From contig JAYPQE010000003.1 of assembly GCA_038131795.1 (NCBI GenBank), positions 1,054,001 to 1,118,000 on the forward strand: a stretch of 64,000 bases of DNA. Reading direction: 5' to 3'. A program made the position numbers and the translations under genes. Under the pieces are notes generated by a model, which was not told the origin of the DNA, ran no database searches, and saw only the letters and a list, made by a program, of their open reading frames with translations. Below are positions 8,066 through 16,754 of this stretch, in pieces. Each line of letters starts with the position of its first letter. The first letter of the stretch is position 1. Origin of the DNA: Eutrophobius brisbanensis (lineage in GTDB: Bacteria; Pseudomonadota; Gammaproteobacteria; Eutrophobiales; Eutrophobiaceae).

Positions 8066-8356
8066 ATGAAGCGTAAACCATCTCACCCAGGAGCATTAAT
8101 TCGGGGAGTCATATTACCGGAGACAGGCGTGACTGTATCCGAACTGGCCGAACGATGCGGAGTTGCCAGGAATACCATGTCCAAAGTTGTCAATGAACGT
8201 GGTGATATTACAGAAGACCTTGCTATTAGACTAAGCCGGGTGCTGGGCAGTACACCACGCTTCTGGTTTGGCATGCAGGCCAATCTAAATCTATACAAAG
8301 CCGAACAGAAAAACAAGACCGTCTACCAACGCATGGAACGGATTCATTCTGACTGA
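8066..8356 (+). CDS. HigA-type XRE-family HTH regulator without a HigB partner
   Basis: The 96-residue protein reads HPGALIRGVILPETGVTVSELAERCGVARNTMSKVVNERGDITEDLAIRLSRVLGSTPRFW in outline, the full HigA/VapI antitoxin pattern: HPG start, XRE helix-turn-helix at about residues 25-50, and the FW(F)xMQxxxDL-like end (FWFGMQANLNLY). HigB toxin genes normally sit directly upstream. Here only 63 bp separate it from the lipoprotein stop, and no RelE-like frame is present on either side. It may be an orphan antitoxin or a solitary transcription regulator. Confidence 0.82.
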   Translation: MKRKPSHPGALIRGVILPETGVTVSELAERCGVARNTMSKVVNERGDITEDLAIRLSRVLGSTPRFWFGMQANLNLYKAEQKNKTVYQRMERIHSD

Positions 8357-8571
8357 GTAACACCCGTCATACTGGCGAAAGCCAGTATCCAGTAAAATTT
8401 AGTCCGCTCTTTGCGCGGTCATTATTCTAAACTGGATTCCGGATAAGCCCTTCGGGCTTTCCGGAATCCAGTCGAATTAACGCGCGCCTGCGGCGCGGTT
8501 GTTTTACTAGATTCCCGCTTTCGCGGGAATGACATCGTAAGCAATTACCAGTATTATGTTACGAGTTACTT
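8357..8571. repeat. Palindromic repeat cluster
   Basis: Adjacent palindromes: CATACTGGCGAAAGCCAGTAT (in part, about 8369-8389), GGATTCCGGATAAG...CCGGAATCC around 8434-8472, CGCGCGCCTGCGGCGCGG (about 8481-8498) and ATTCCCGCTTTCGCGGGAAT (about 8511-8530). The last is the ATTCCC-N8-GGGAAT form known in Neisseria as dRS3. Nothing coding was found. Confidence 0.75.
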
Positions 8572-9276
8572 TTAACTCACCAATAAATCTACCCGATGGG
8601 GTTGTTGGAAGATTGCCCCGTTGGGTGTCATGTTCTTTTCAAACTTTTCCTGGACCTTTGCCCAGGTGTCGTCGTCCAGTTTGTGTTCGACGAAGGTGCG
8701 GTTTTCGATTTCCTCTTTAAATGCGGGAAAGCTTTCTTTTTTCATTTCGGATTTGAAAAAGATTTCTTCTTTGAGGTTCATGAGGTTTGAGTCAACGGCA
8801 CGTTGCACGGCGGCGAAGGCCAGTTCTCGGACTTCTTTTTCATCGTGGAAGATGCGCATGATGTCGTTGTAGGCCCCGTCGAAGATGGGCTCGGAGATAT
8901 AGGCCATGCCGCCGGGTTTGAGGACGCGTTTGACTTCCTTGAGTGCCTGGTCCATGAGGTCCATGGGCACGTGGTGCAGGGACTTGAACATGAAGACGAT
9001 GTCGTAACTTTTGTCCTCTGCGGGGATTTCCTGAGCACCGGCCTCTTTGAAGGTGAGGTTAGAAGGTGCGTCGCTGTTCAAATTCTTTTCGTGCTGGATC
9101 TTGTCCACTTCACAGGCATCGATGTGGCAGCTGGGATGTGCCTCTGCAATCTTCCTTACATGCGGTGCGCTTCCGCAACCCAGTTCGAGGATCTGTTTGC
9201 CGTCGAAGTCGAAGACACTGTTGTAGATATCGGCTTCTTTGCAGATTTTTTCGATGTTTGGGTGGTTTATTTGCAT
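8572..9276 (-). CDS. Class I SAM-dependent methyltransferase
   Basis: This is a Rossmann-fold methyltransferase of 234 residues. Motif I is ILELGCGSAPH (about residues 29-39), the acidic end of strand 2 is DACEVD (about 53-58), SYDIVFMFKSLHHVP is motif IV, and KRVLKPGGMAYISEP is the post-motif-III loop. The layout is that of UbiE/Methyltransf_11 family enzymes acting on small molecules. GGGG lies 8-11 nt before the ATG. It has no operon partner, so the acceptor cannot be proposed. Confidence 0.85.
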   Translation of the reverse strand: MQINHPNIEKICKEADIYNSVFDFDGKQILELGCGSAPHVRKIAEAHPSCHIDACEVDKIQHEKNLNSDAPSNLTFKEAGAQEIPAEDKSYDIVFMFKSLHHVPMDLMDQALKEVKRVLKPGGMAYISEPIFDGAYNDIMRIFHDEKEVRELAFAAVQRAVDSNLMNLKEEIFFKSEMKKESFPAFKEEIENRTFVEHKLDDDTWAKVQEKFEKNMTPNGAIFQQPHRVDLLVS

Positions 9277-9882
9277 TGTTATTATTCCCCAGTGTTTAAA
9301 TTACTAAGGTACTACGTTTGAGGTATTTCTCAAGTTTTTGGGCAGGGGTTTCATGGAATTTTCATTTTGGGTGAGGGGTTAGGTGTGAGGAGTAAGGAGT
9401 TTACGGGTGTCGCTGCGCGACAGTTTGATAGATTGGATACCGGGTGAAGCCCGGTATGACGGGGATTAGTAGTTTACAGACTAATAACAGTTGAGTAATT
9501 GGTTACTACGTATGGGTCCCCGCCTACAATCCATGGGGATGACGAACCTACTCGTCGTCATTCCGGAATTTGCCTAGCAAATATCCGGAATCCATTTCCA
9601 GTATGTGAATGAAGGCAAGGTGTGTAACGTATGAAATAAAATATAATCCAGCGTCACCCTGGCGCATGCCAGGGTCCAGTTAAACAAAGTCCGCACTATG
9701 TGCGGACTTATATTACTGGGTTCCCGCTTTCGCGGGAACGACGGTCTTGTGAGGTGATGACGGCCCTATTCTATGTCATGCCGGGCTTGGCCCGGCATCC
9801 AATAAATTTAAAACTGCACGAAGCACAGACTTCTTTTTTTGGGTAGCTGTTCTTCAAAGACAGTCTTCGTGTGAATTGCGTA
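9277..9882. repeat. Long intergenic block of palindromic and heptamer repeats
   Basis: A 606-bp gap without a supported gene. It contains a G-rich heptamer tract (about 9370-9400), the ACCGGGTGAAGCCCGGT hairpin (about 9448-9464), GTCCCCGCCTACAATCC-type sequence (about 9513-9529), a CCGGAATTTGCCTAGCAAATATCCGG hairpin region (about 9563-9590), CACCCTGGCGCATGCCAGGGT (in part, about 9655-9675), GTCCGCACTATGTGCGGAC (about 9689-9707), TTCCCGCTTTCGCGGGAA and GCCGGGCTTGGCCCGGC (about 9781-9797). Confidence 0.75.
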
Positions 9883-10611
9883 CTACAAAATACTCCAGCC
9901 TTTGTAGATAAGGCGCAGTGCAATGAATGTCATCATCCATTTAAAGACGATGCGAAAATTTTTTTCCGAAATAAAATGTTCAGTATGTTTGCCCACCCAT
10001 GTGCCCAGGATACCGGTGATGCTGGCAAGCACAATGACCGGGACATGGTCCATGTAATTAAATCCTACACTGGCATACCCCACTACACGCATGGTCTCCA
10101 TTGCCAGGAAGCAAGATGCCAGGGTGCCGGTAACCTGGCGTTTCATCAGGTTGGTGCGCATGATGATCATTTGCAGAATGGCTGATCCGCCGATGGCGGC
10201 GGTAAGAAATCCATGCACCGCACCCACCGGGATGTAGGGGTATTTCATCTTTGGTTGATACCCTATCTTTGGCAGCCAGGTAATGATGACCATGGTGATA
10301 CCAACACACAGACTCAGTATGGCCTCTGATAAGTGGATAAAGGTATTTGCCCCTAGAATGACACCAAAAACCATGCCTACACAAAAGGTCCAGACGATGG
10401 GCCAGTTAGTATGCTCCCAGAACCACATTACCCTGGCGATAAGCGATGTGTAGATCAAAGATGGTGTTAATGGCAATGCCAAGGTCATGGGCAACATCCA
10501 GGTGATGATGGCGAGGATGACGAAGAACCCACCGGTGGCGAATGCCGCATTGACATAGGCCGCGAGGAAACTGGCAAAGGTAATGATGATTGTCGTCGAG
10601 TCGAATGACAT
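9883..10611 (-). CDS. Second TauE/SafE family membrane exporter
   Basis: The protein has 242 residues and about eight membrane helices. The N-terminal half has FLAAYVNAAFATGGFFVILAI and the C-terminal half GAVHGFLTAAIGGSAILQMIIMR, the paired G-rich helices of TauE/SafE proteins. It is only loosely similar to the 4564-5304 protein, so they are not a recent duplication. The transported anion is unknown. It is a single gene flanked on both sides by repeat blocks. Confidence 0.83.
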   Translation of the reverse strand: MSFDSTTIIITFASFLAAYVNAAFATGGFFVILAIITWMLPMTLALPLTPSLIYTSLIARVMWFWEHTNWPIVWTFCVGMVFGVILGANTFIHLSEAILSLCVGITMVIITWLPKIGYQPKMKYPYIPVGAVHGFLTAAIGGSAILQMIIMRTNLMKRQVTGTLASCFLAMETMRVVGYASVGFNYMDHVPVIVLASITGILGTWVGKHTEHFISEKNFRIVFKWMMTFIALRLIYKGWSIL

Positions 10612-11126
10612 ATACTGTTTTTTTTATTTGCTGATCATACATGCACATTGTGTGAGGAGTAAGGGGTGAAGAGTGAGGAGTCAAGAAACCGTCATTGTCG
10701 CGGAAGCGGGTATCCAGTCTATTATATGACTGCCCTGCGGGCAGACTTATTCAACTGGATTCCGGGTCAAGCCCGGAATGACGGGGTTTTAGTTATTACA
10801 GATTAATATCCCATCGCCCTTTCACACTACGTGCTGTGTGCCTTCGGCACGATTTATGACCCCATCCTCGGCAACTGCTCCAGGCGTTGCTCTACCTCCT
10901 GCATCCATGCAGTCGTACCTTCCCTATGGGAAGGGGGTACCCGCCTACAAGCCGTGGTGACGACGAATTTTACTCATCTCTCATCAGTCATGCCGGGCTT
11001 GACCCGGCATCCAATCAATACTGTACCCGCGAAGCGGGCTCTTCTTACATTAGATTCTGGCTTTCGCCAGAATGACGATGATGTTTTGGGTCCCCGCCTA
11101 CAAGCCGTGGGGACCACGAGGCATTA
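10612..11126. repeat. Intergenic block of palindromic and heptamer repeats
   Basis: A G-rich heptamer tract (about 10651-10682) lies 40 bp before the TauE/SafE start. Palindromes include CTGCCCTGCGGGCAG (about 10730-10744), GGGTCAAGCCCGG, GCCTTCGGC (10841-10849), GCCGGGCTTGACCCGGC (about 10992-11008), ACCCGCGAAGCGGGCT and TTCTGGCTTTCGCCAGAA (about 11055-11072). CCGCCTACAAGCCGTGG occurs twice (about 10940 and 11095). The frame at 10831-11130 is a repeat translation. Confidence 0.75.
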
Positions 11127-12011
11127 TTAACTCACCCTTTGTAATGCGGCTATACGCTCATCCAGTGGCGGATGGCTCATGAACAGGCGGGCAATGCCAG
11201 CCTTCATACCACCGGAGATGCCGAAGGCCTCCAGTTGGTCCGGCAGGTGGGGTTCATCGGCACCGCGTTTGAGCCGTTGCAGTGCGGCGATCATCTTGTG
11301 ATTACCGGCCAGGGCACCACCGCCGGCGTCGGCCTTGAATTCACGGTAGCGGGAGAACCACATGACGATGGCACTGGCGAGTATGCCGAGGATGATCTGG
11401 GCAACAATGGCGGTGATCCAGAAGGCGGGACCGTGTCCGCGTTCTACCTTGAATACCACGCGATCCACAATATGACCGATGACCCGGGACAGGAAGAACA
11501 CAAAGGTGTTGACCACGCCCTGTATCAGCGCCAGGGTAATCATATCGCCATTGTCCACGTGGGAGACCTCGTGGGCCAGTACCGCCTCCACTTCATCCCG
11601 CTTCATCTGTTCCATTAGCCCTGTACTCACGGCCACCAATGCATTGTTTCGGTTCATGCCGGTGGCAAAGGCATTCATATCGTGGGACTGGTAGATGGCC
11701 ACGTCGGGCATACCAATTCCAGCGGCCTCTGCCTGGCGTGCAACCGTATTGACCAACCAGGATTCTACTTCATTGGAAGGTGAGGAAATGACTTTTGCAC
11801 CCACGCCGCGGACGGCCATGGTCTTGGACATAGCGAGGGAGATCACCGAGCCGGTCATGCCGACGACGGCAGACATAATTAGCAAGGCATTGAGATCCAG
11901 GTCTACACCATTGGCATCCAGCACACCATGCAGGCCAAACACCTGCATAACGATACCCAATACAACAACGATAGCCAGGTTGGTGGCCAGGAACAGTCCG
12001 ATTCGCATCAT
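11127..12011 (-). CDS. htpX: Membrane zinc metalloprotease HtpX
   Basis: 294 residues, full length for HtpX. Two N-terminal membrane helices (about 4-25 and 42-62) are followed by the protease domain. HEVSH (147-151) is the HExxH zinc site, with the third ligand Glu in SRYREFKADAGG. Two further helices lie between. HtpX degrades misfolded inner-membrane proteins with FtsH. AGGAGAGG precedes the ATG. The gene is single and oriented like parC downstream of a repeat gap. Confidence 0.95.
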   Translation of the reverse strand: MMRIGLFLATNLAIVVVLGIVMQVFGLHGVLDANGVDLDLNALLIMSAVVGMTGSVISLAMSKTMAVRGVGAKVISSPSNEVESWLVNTVARQAEAAGIGMPDVAIYQSHDMNAFATGMNRNNALVAVSTGLMEQMKRDEVEAVLAHEVSHVDNGDMITLALIQGVVNTFVFFLSRVIGHIVDRVVFKVERGHGPAFWITAIVAQIILGILASAIVMWFSRYREFKADAGGGALAGNHKMIAALQRLKRGADEPHLPDQLEAFGISGGMKAGIARLFMSHPPLDERIAALQRVS

Positions 12012-12479
12012 GTTAGATTTACCTCTCCTATTAATAAAGTCACCCTGCGGGTGATGTTTAATCTATTAGATTCCGGGTCAAGCCCGGAATGACGTATCTA
12101 CTCTTCGTCATTCCGAGGAGTGGTGCATGGATGCACCGTTTACGAACCTAAGGAAGGAAAACTGCGTAGCAGTTATCCGGAATCCAGTTTATTTTAATGA
12201 CCGCGCTATGCGCGGACTTGTTACACTAGATACTGGCATTCGCCAGTATGACATATTTTTTATACTTCGCTATTTCCTCGTCATGCTGGTGCATACCAGC
12301 ATCCAGTAATACTATGTGCGCCGTAGGCGCTCTTTGTATTGCTGAATTCCTGCTCAAGCCCAGAATGACGGCAAAGCAGTCTCCTTACTCCTTACTCCTT
12401 ACTCCTTACTCCTTACTCGTCACACCTCACGTCCCACATACACAATTAGATATATGGCCAGTCCTTTGGTTCTCAAGGT
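12012..12479. repeat. Repeat block between parC and htpX, with inverted copy of the 181-262 unit and a CTCCTTA tandem array
   Basis: Contents in order: GGGTCAAGCCCGG hairpin (about 12075-12087); an 81-bp unit at 12107-12187 containing GGTGCATGGATGCACC (12122-12137), which is the reverse complement of 181-262 with scattered changes; GTCCGCGCATAGCGCGG-type palindrome; ATACTGGCATTCGCCAGTAT (in part); and at 12381-12415 five perfect tandem copies of CTCCTTA. The tract ends before the parC stop at 12480. No gene. Confidence 0.8.
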
Positions 12480-14753
12480 CTATTCTTCCTCGGTCTTGTC
12501 GCGCACCACGCTTATGCTTTGAATCTTGCGGTAATTACGGGGCAACATATTGCCGCGGCGGCCCCGTTCACCGTAGAAATTATCGATAATATCCGGTTTC
12601 AGGGTAAGGTGTTGTTTCTCGGTCCTTAATAATAAGGAGTCACCTTCACTGAAACAGGCAACGGCCACCACATATTCTTCCCTGGATTTGAGCTTGGCCG
12701 GAGGGATCTGCAAGAACTTGATGCCCTTGCCCTTGCCCAGCAGTGGGAATTCCTTGAGGTCACAGACCAGCATGCGGCCGATGTTACTGACGGCGGCAAT
12801 AAAGTCTGTTTCTGGATCATAGACCAGGGCCGGTGCCAGTACCCCTGCCCCCCTGGGGACACTGAGAGTTGCCTTACCTTTTTTGTTCTTGGTATATATC
12901 TCTTCCAGCTTGCCTTTGAAGCCGTAACCGGCATCACTGGCAAGAAAATAGATCTCATCGGCATCACCCAACATCACCCCGGCAAAGCTGGCGCCGTCGG
13001 GTGGGTTCAAGCGGCTGGAGACAGGTTCACCATTACCTCTTGCCGATGGAAATGAATGTGCAGGCAAGGTATAGGTTCGGCCGGTAGAATCCAGAAATAC
13101 CGCCTGCTGATTGCTCCTGCCACGTGCGGCCTGCTGGTAGCCGTCCCCTGCACGGTAATTCAGGGCGGTGGCATCGATCTCATGGCCCTTGGCGGCACGT
13201 ACCCAGCCTTTCTCCGAGATAATCACGGTAATGGGCTCGGTGGGCATAAGTTCGGTCTCATCGATGGCCTTTGCCTCTTCTCGTTCTACCAGTTTGGAAC
13301 GGCGATCATCTCCATAGGCCTCAGCATCGGCCTTTATCTCTTTTTTGATCAGGGTCTTTAACCGGGTCTTTGATCCCAACAGTTGCTGCAGACTCTTACG
13401 TTCTTTCTTTAGTTCATCCAGTTCACCCTTGATTTTGATCTCTTCCAGCTTGGCAAGGCGGCGCAGTCTTAAATTCAATATGGCCTCGGCCTGGGTATCT
13501 GTGAGTTTGAATTTTTTCATGAGCACCTTTTTGGGTTCGTCCTCGGTGCGGATGATGTGGATCACCTCATCGATATTGAGGTATGCGATCATCAGTCCTT
13601 CTAGAATGTGGATCTCTGACTCGACCTTATCGAGTCGGTGTTGCAGGCGGCGGGTGACCGTATCAGTACGGTATTGCAACCACTCCTTTAATATATCTCG
13701 TAAGTTTTTGACCCTGGGTCTACCGTCAAGGCCTATCATATTGAGATTAACGCGGTAACTCTTTTCCAGATCCGTGGTGGCAAACAGGTGCGACATAAGG
13801 TCTTCCATGTTCACCCGGTTAGACCGGAGAATGATCACCAACCTACAGGGGTTTTCATGATCGGATTCATCGCGCAGGTCCTCCACCATGGGCAGTTTCT
13901 TGGCGTTCATTTGTGCTGCGATCTGTTCCAGGACCCGGTTTCCGGAACATTGATACGGTAACGCGGTAATCACGATATTGCCGTTTTCCTTTTCCCACAC
14001 GGCGCGCATCTTGATGGAGCCGTGACCGGTCTCGTACATCTCCAGTATTTCTTTTTTAGGTGTGATGATCTCAGCACCCACCGGAAAATCCGGACCTTTA
14101 ACATGTTCACAGAGTTGTTTTACTGTGGCACGGGGTTCATCCAGCAGACGGATGCAGGCGGTGGCCACTTCATTTAAGTTATGAGGTGGTATGTCCGTGG
14201 CCATGCCCACGGCGATACCCGTGGTACCGTTTAATAAAACATTTGGCAATCTTGCTGGCAGGAGTTTGGGCTCTTCCAATGTACCGTCAAAATTGGGGAC
14301 CCAGTCCACGGTGCCCTGCCCGACTTCTGATAACAAGACATCTGCATAGGGGCGAAGTTTGGCCTCTGTATAGCGCATGGCGGCAAAGGACTTGGGATCG
14401 TCCATGGACCCCCAGTTACCCTGGCCATCCACCAATGGGTAACGGTAAGAGAATTCCTGGGCCATCAGCACCATGGCCTCATAACAGGCCGAATCCCCGT
14501 GGGGATGGAATTTACCGATGACATCACCGATGGTACGTGCAGATTTTTTATACTTGGAACCGGCCTTTAGCCCCAGTTCCGACATGGCATATATTATGCG
14601 CCGTTGTACGGGTTTCAGGCCGTCACCAATATGAGGTAAGGAGCGGTCGAGGATGACATACATGGAATAATCCAGGTAGGCCTGCTCTGTGAACTCGTGA
14701 ATGGGACGGGTTTCGTTCTGTTCGAAATCCAGTGTCAGGTTCTGCTGGGACAT
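12480..14753 (-). CDS. parC: DNA topoisomerase IV subunit A
   Basis: The breakage-reunion subunit of topoisomerase IV, 757 residues, decatenating sister chromosomes with ParE. The winged-helix region has HPHGDSACYEAM (83-94), so the quinolone-region Ser88 and Glu92 positions are the usual sensitive type. The catalytic Tyr is Y128 in AAMRYTEAKL. A long coiled coil (about 370-470) and C-terminal beta-pinwheel blades follow. Length fits ParC, not GyrA, and the acidic GyrA tail is absent. AGGAAC precedes the ATG. parE lies 2 kb away in the same orientation but separated by nat and two other genes. Confidence 0.96.
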   Translation of the reverse strand: MSQQNLTLDFEQNETRPIHEFTEQAYLDYSMYVILDRSLPHIGDGLKPVQRRIIYAMSELGLKAGSKYKKSARTIGDVIGKFHPHGDSACYEAMVLMAQEFSYRYPLVDGQGNWGSMDDPKSFAAMRYTEAKLRPYADVLLSEVGQGTVDWVPNFDGTLEEPKLLPARLPNVLLNGTTGIAVGMATDIPPHNLNEVATACIRLLDEPRATVKQLCEHVKGPDFPVGAEIITPKKEILEMYETGHGSIKMRAVWEKENGNIVITALPYQCSGNRVLEQIAAQMNAKKLPMVEDLRDESDHENPCRLVIILRSNRVNMEDLMSHLFATTDLEKSYRVNLNMIGLDGRPRVKNLRDILKEWLQYRTDTVTRRLQHRLDKVESEIHILEGLMIAYLNIDEVIHIIRTEDEPKKVLMKKFKLTDTQAEAILNLRLRRLAKLEEIKIKGELDELKKERKSLQQLLGSKTRLKTLIKKEIKADAEAYGDDRRSKLVEREEAKAIDETELMPTEPITVIISEKGWVRAAKGHEIDATALNYRAGDGYQQAARGRSNQQAVFLDSTGRTYTLPAHSFPSARGNGEPVSSRLNPPDGASFAGVMLGDADEIYFLASDAGYGFKGKLEEIYTKNKKGKATLSVPRGAGVLAPALVYDPETDFIAAVSNIGRMLVCDLKEFPLLGKGKGIKFLQIPPAKLKSREEYVVAVACFSEGDSLLLRTEKQHLTLKPDIIDNFYGERGRRGNMLPRNYRKIQSISVVRDKTEEE

Positions 14754-15186
14754 GGTTGGTGGTTCCTTTTGATTACGACTTTTTCAATGTTTCTATTTTC
14801 TCAGATATGGGGGGGCTGTGGGAAGGGTTAGGAGTGAGGTTTAAGAAACATAATCTGTCATCTCCGTAGTCGCTTACAAATATCTACCTGGTATAGTCAA
14901 GTTGGAGCCAAAGCCATGTGTAGTATTTGTTCAAAAAGATACACTTTAATTGATTGGATTCTGGCTTTCGCCAGAATGACGGCAACTTCATCGCTTATGC
15001 TTGTCCCGTCATGCCGGGCTTGACCCGGCATCCAATCTATTAAAGCGTCGCGCCATGCGAGGATTCATTAAATCGGATTCAGAATTTTTGTTTCCTGGTC
15101 TCTCACCATAAATGCAGGATTTTCGAAATTGCAGCATACGTTTTCTGATATACTGATGCACACTGGAGACTGGAGGACGTCCCAAC
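14754..15186. repeat. Intergenic repeats upstream of parC and nat
   Basis: Divergent gap between parC (-) and nat (+). It contains a G-rich heptamer tract (about 14815-14845), TTCTGGCTTTCGCCAGAA (about 14958-14975), GCCGGGCTTGACCCGGC (about 15013-15029) and a GCGTCGCGCCATGCGAGG element. Promoters must lie here but none is clear. A GGAGG about 10 nt before TTG 15187 can serve nat. Confidence 0.7.
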
Positions 15187-15951
15187 TTGAATGTTGAAAA
15201 TATCCTGGAACGTATTGAATATACCGGCCCCCGGGAGCCAAGCCTGGACGTCCTCACTGCCCTGCAACATGCCTACCTGCTCACCGTTCCGTTTGAGAAC
15301 CTGGATATACATGCCAGGGTAAAGATAGAACTGGACACCCAGAAGTTTTACGACAAGATAGTAAAAAATCAACGTGGTGGTTTTTGTTACGAGAGTAATA
15401 CCCTTTTTTCCTACCTGTTAAACGCGCTGGGTTTTGATGTCAGTATCCTGGCAGCAAAGATGACCGTTCGTAACATTAATAGTCCCGGGTACTCCCACAT
15501 GGCCTTGAAGGTACGACTGGATCAGGATTACCTGGTGGATGTGGGAAACGGACAGTCGGTGAGAGACCCCATGCCCATCCCCGGTGACGTGGTATCTCAA
15601 TCAGAGGGGATCCATTACAAGGTGGATGCATACAATGATAATGAATACGCCCTGTTTTACCGCACCGAGGATTCAGATTGGTTACCAAGATTTGTATTTA
15701 CTACCGATTCCCGACGGCTGGAAGAGTTTGCCATCATGTGTCACTACCACCAGACATCCCCTGACTCGGTGTTTACCAAACAGCGCCTGGTAACGCTGGC
15801 CACACCTAATGGCCGACTGACCCTCACGGACGAGAGTTTTAATATGACTGAAAATGACAATGAAATTACAGAAGCCGTTGAATCTAAAGAACAAATGGAG
15901 GATTTGTTACAAAAACATTTCAAGATTAGCGTGCAACTACCTGATTATTAA
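15187..15951 (+). CDS. nat: Arylamine N-acetyltransferase
   Basis: 254 residues, matching the NAT family length. The Cys-His-Asp triad is visible: C67 in RGGFCYES, H104 in YSHMALKV and D118 in YLVDVGNG. It transfers acetyl from acetyl-CoA to arylamines or hydrazines. No ATG lies in frame near the N-terminus, and the family start EQYFxRI corresponds to NVENILERIEYTG, so TTG 15187 is taken as start with GGAGG upstream. It stands alone. Confidence 0.9.
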   Translation: MNVENILERIEYTGPREPSLDVLTALQHAYLLTVPFENLDIHARVKIELDTQKFYDKIVKNQRGGFCYESNTLFSYLLNALGFDVSILAAKMTVRNINSPGYSHMALKVRLDQDYLVDVGNGQSVRDPMPIPGDVVSQSEGIHYKVDAYNDNEYALFYRTEDSDWLPRFVFTTDSRRLEEFAIMCHYHQTSPDSVFTKQRLVTLATPNGRLTLTDESFNMTENDNEITEAVESKEQMEDLLQKHFKISVQLPDY

Positions 15952-16025
15952 TTACTTCTTAACACATTTGTAATAAATCACTTTAATAATCTCTGCAGAA
16001 TTCAAGATAAAACGGGTGGAGAGAA

Positions 16026-16190
16026 ATGGAACAATATCAACTTGAGTGGTTTATGAATATGTCATATCTGTATTTTCTAATGAATGAAAAAGATTCCGGC
16101 AATATTATTGAAGCGGAATTAACAGATCTGATTGTGGCTATTAACGACAATGAAGGCGTAACGGAAGAGGCAGAGTCGTATTTGGTGTAA
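16026..16190 (+). CDS. Small hypothetical protein (54 aa)
   Basis: An open frame of 54 residues with GGAGAG 4 nt before the ATG. It starts MEQYQLEWFMNMSYLYFLM and ends in an acidic tail (EGVTEEAESYLV). It carries no motif I recognise. Support is the good ribosome site and the absence of repeat sequence inside it. It follows nat by 74 bp on the same strand, so it may be cotranscribed. Confidence 0.4.
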   Translation: MEQYQLEWFMNMSYLYFLMNEKDSGNIIEAELTDLIVAINDNEGVTEEAESYLV

Positions 16191-16315
16191 AAAATGTACA
16201 CCTCTTTGAAAAATACAACCCAGAATTAGCATAGTTAGTGGATTCCGGACATTTGCTACGCAAATTTCGGAATGACGAACCCTACCTACGTCATTCCTGC
16301 GAAGGCAGGAATCCA
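16191..16315. repeat. Palindromic repeats downstream of the GIY-YIG gene
   Basis: GGATTCCGGACATTTGCTACGCAAATTTCGGAATGAC lies at about 16240-16276 (described by its ends only), followed by ATTCCTGCGAAGGCAGGAAT at about 16293-16312. Both belong to the dispersed families of the first 21 kb. The second ends 4 bp before the GIY-YIG stop. Confidence 0.7.
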
Positions 16316-16606
16316 TTATTGTATATCTACAAATTTGTCTCTCCATTTAGGGTTTGATTCCATGATTAACCTTATCTTCCAGCCTCGTTTCCATTTCTTT
16401 AATATTTTTTCTCTTTGAATTGCAGACTCCATTGTCCCATGGATCTCATACCAGACTAATTTATCCAGACAATGTTTTTTGGAGAATCCTTCAACGACTT
16501 TGTTTTTATGTTGCCAGATACGTTTTGGCAGGTCAGAGATAACACCTACGTACAGTGTGCCATTACGTTTATTGGTAAGAATGTAGACACAGGGTTGCCG
16601 ATCCAT
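16316..16606 (-). CDS. GIY-YIG domain protein, UPF0213-like
   Basis: A 96-residue stand-alone GIY-YIG domain. VYILTNKRNGTLYVGVISDL (7-26) gives the GIY/YIG strands as VYI and YVG, R29 in LPKRIWQHK is the catalytic Arg, and the REK of IQREKILKKWKR plus a Glu further on complete the family pattern. Such single-domain proteins are common and poorly characterised; nuclease activity is expected. AGGAG precedes the ATG. Repeats bracket it on both sides, a usual setting for mobile small genes, but no transposase is linked. Confidence 0.85.
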   Translation of the reverse strand: MDRQPCVYILTNKRNGTLYVGVISDLPKRIWQHKNKVVEGFSKKHCLDKLVWYEIHGTMESAIQREKILKKWKRGWKIRLIMESNPKWRDKFVDIQ

Positions 16607-16754
16607 GGCATCTCCTTTATTTAGTGAATGGTAATATTACTGGATACTGGCATACGCAAGTATGACGTCTGTAGTTTCGTTCCTGAATTTATAAGAGTGT
16701 TTTATCGAAAACGTAGGCACTTACGCTAGTGTCTCACTCCTTACTCCTTACTAT
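16607..16754. repeat. Degenerate palindrome and CTCCTTA heptamers abutting the parE stop
   Basis: ATACTGGCATACGCAAGTATGACG (split palindrome, about 16642-16665) is a decayed member of the ATACTGGCTTTCGCCAGTAT type. C-rich heptamers CTCACTCCTTACTCCTTA lie at about 16733-16750, within a few bases of the parE stop at 16755. Read in the parE direction they are G-rich. Confidence 0.65.

Noticed and set aside
8803..9321. 172-codon plus-strand frame opposite the methyltransferase
   Set aside because: Antisense shadow; the minus-strand protein has complete methyltransferase motifs.
10831..11130. Open frame of 99 codons between TauE and htpX
   Set aside because: Entirely repeat-derived (VMPGLTRHPI, FRQNDD); same for frames at 10887-11075 and 12127-12309.
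11172..11618. 148-codon frame opposite htpX
   Set aside because: Antisense shadow of htpX with its HExxH motif.
12381..12430. CTCCTTA tandem array considered as a CRISPR
   Set aside because: Units are 7 bp, contiguous, without spacers; no cas genes in the window.
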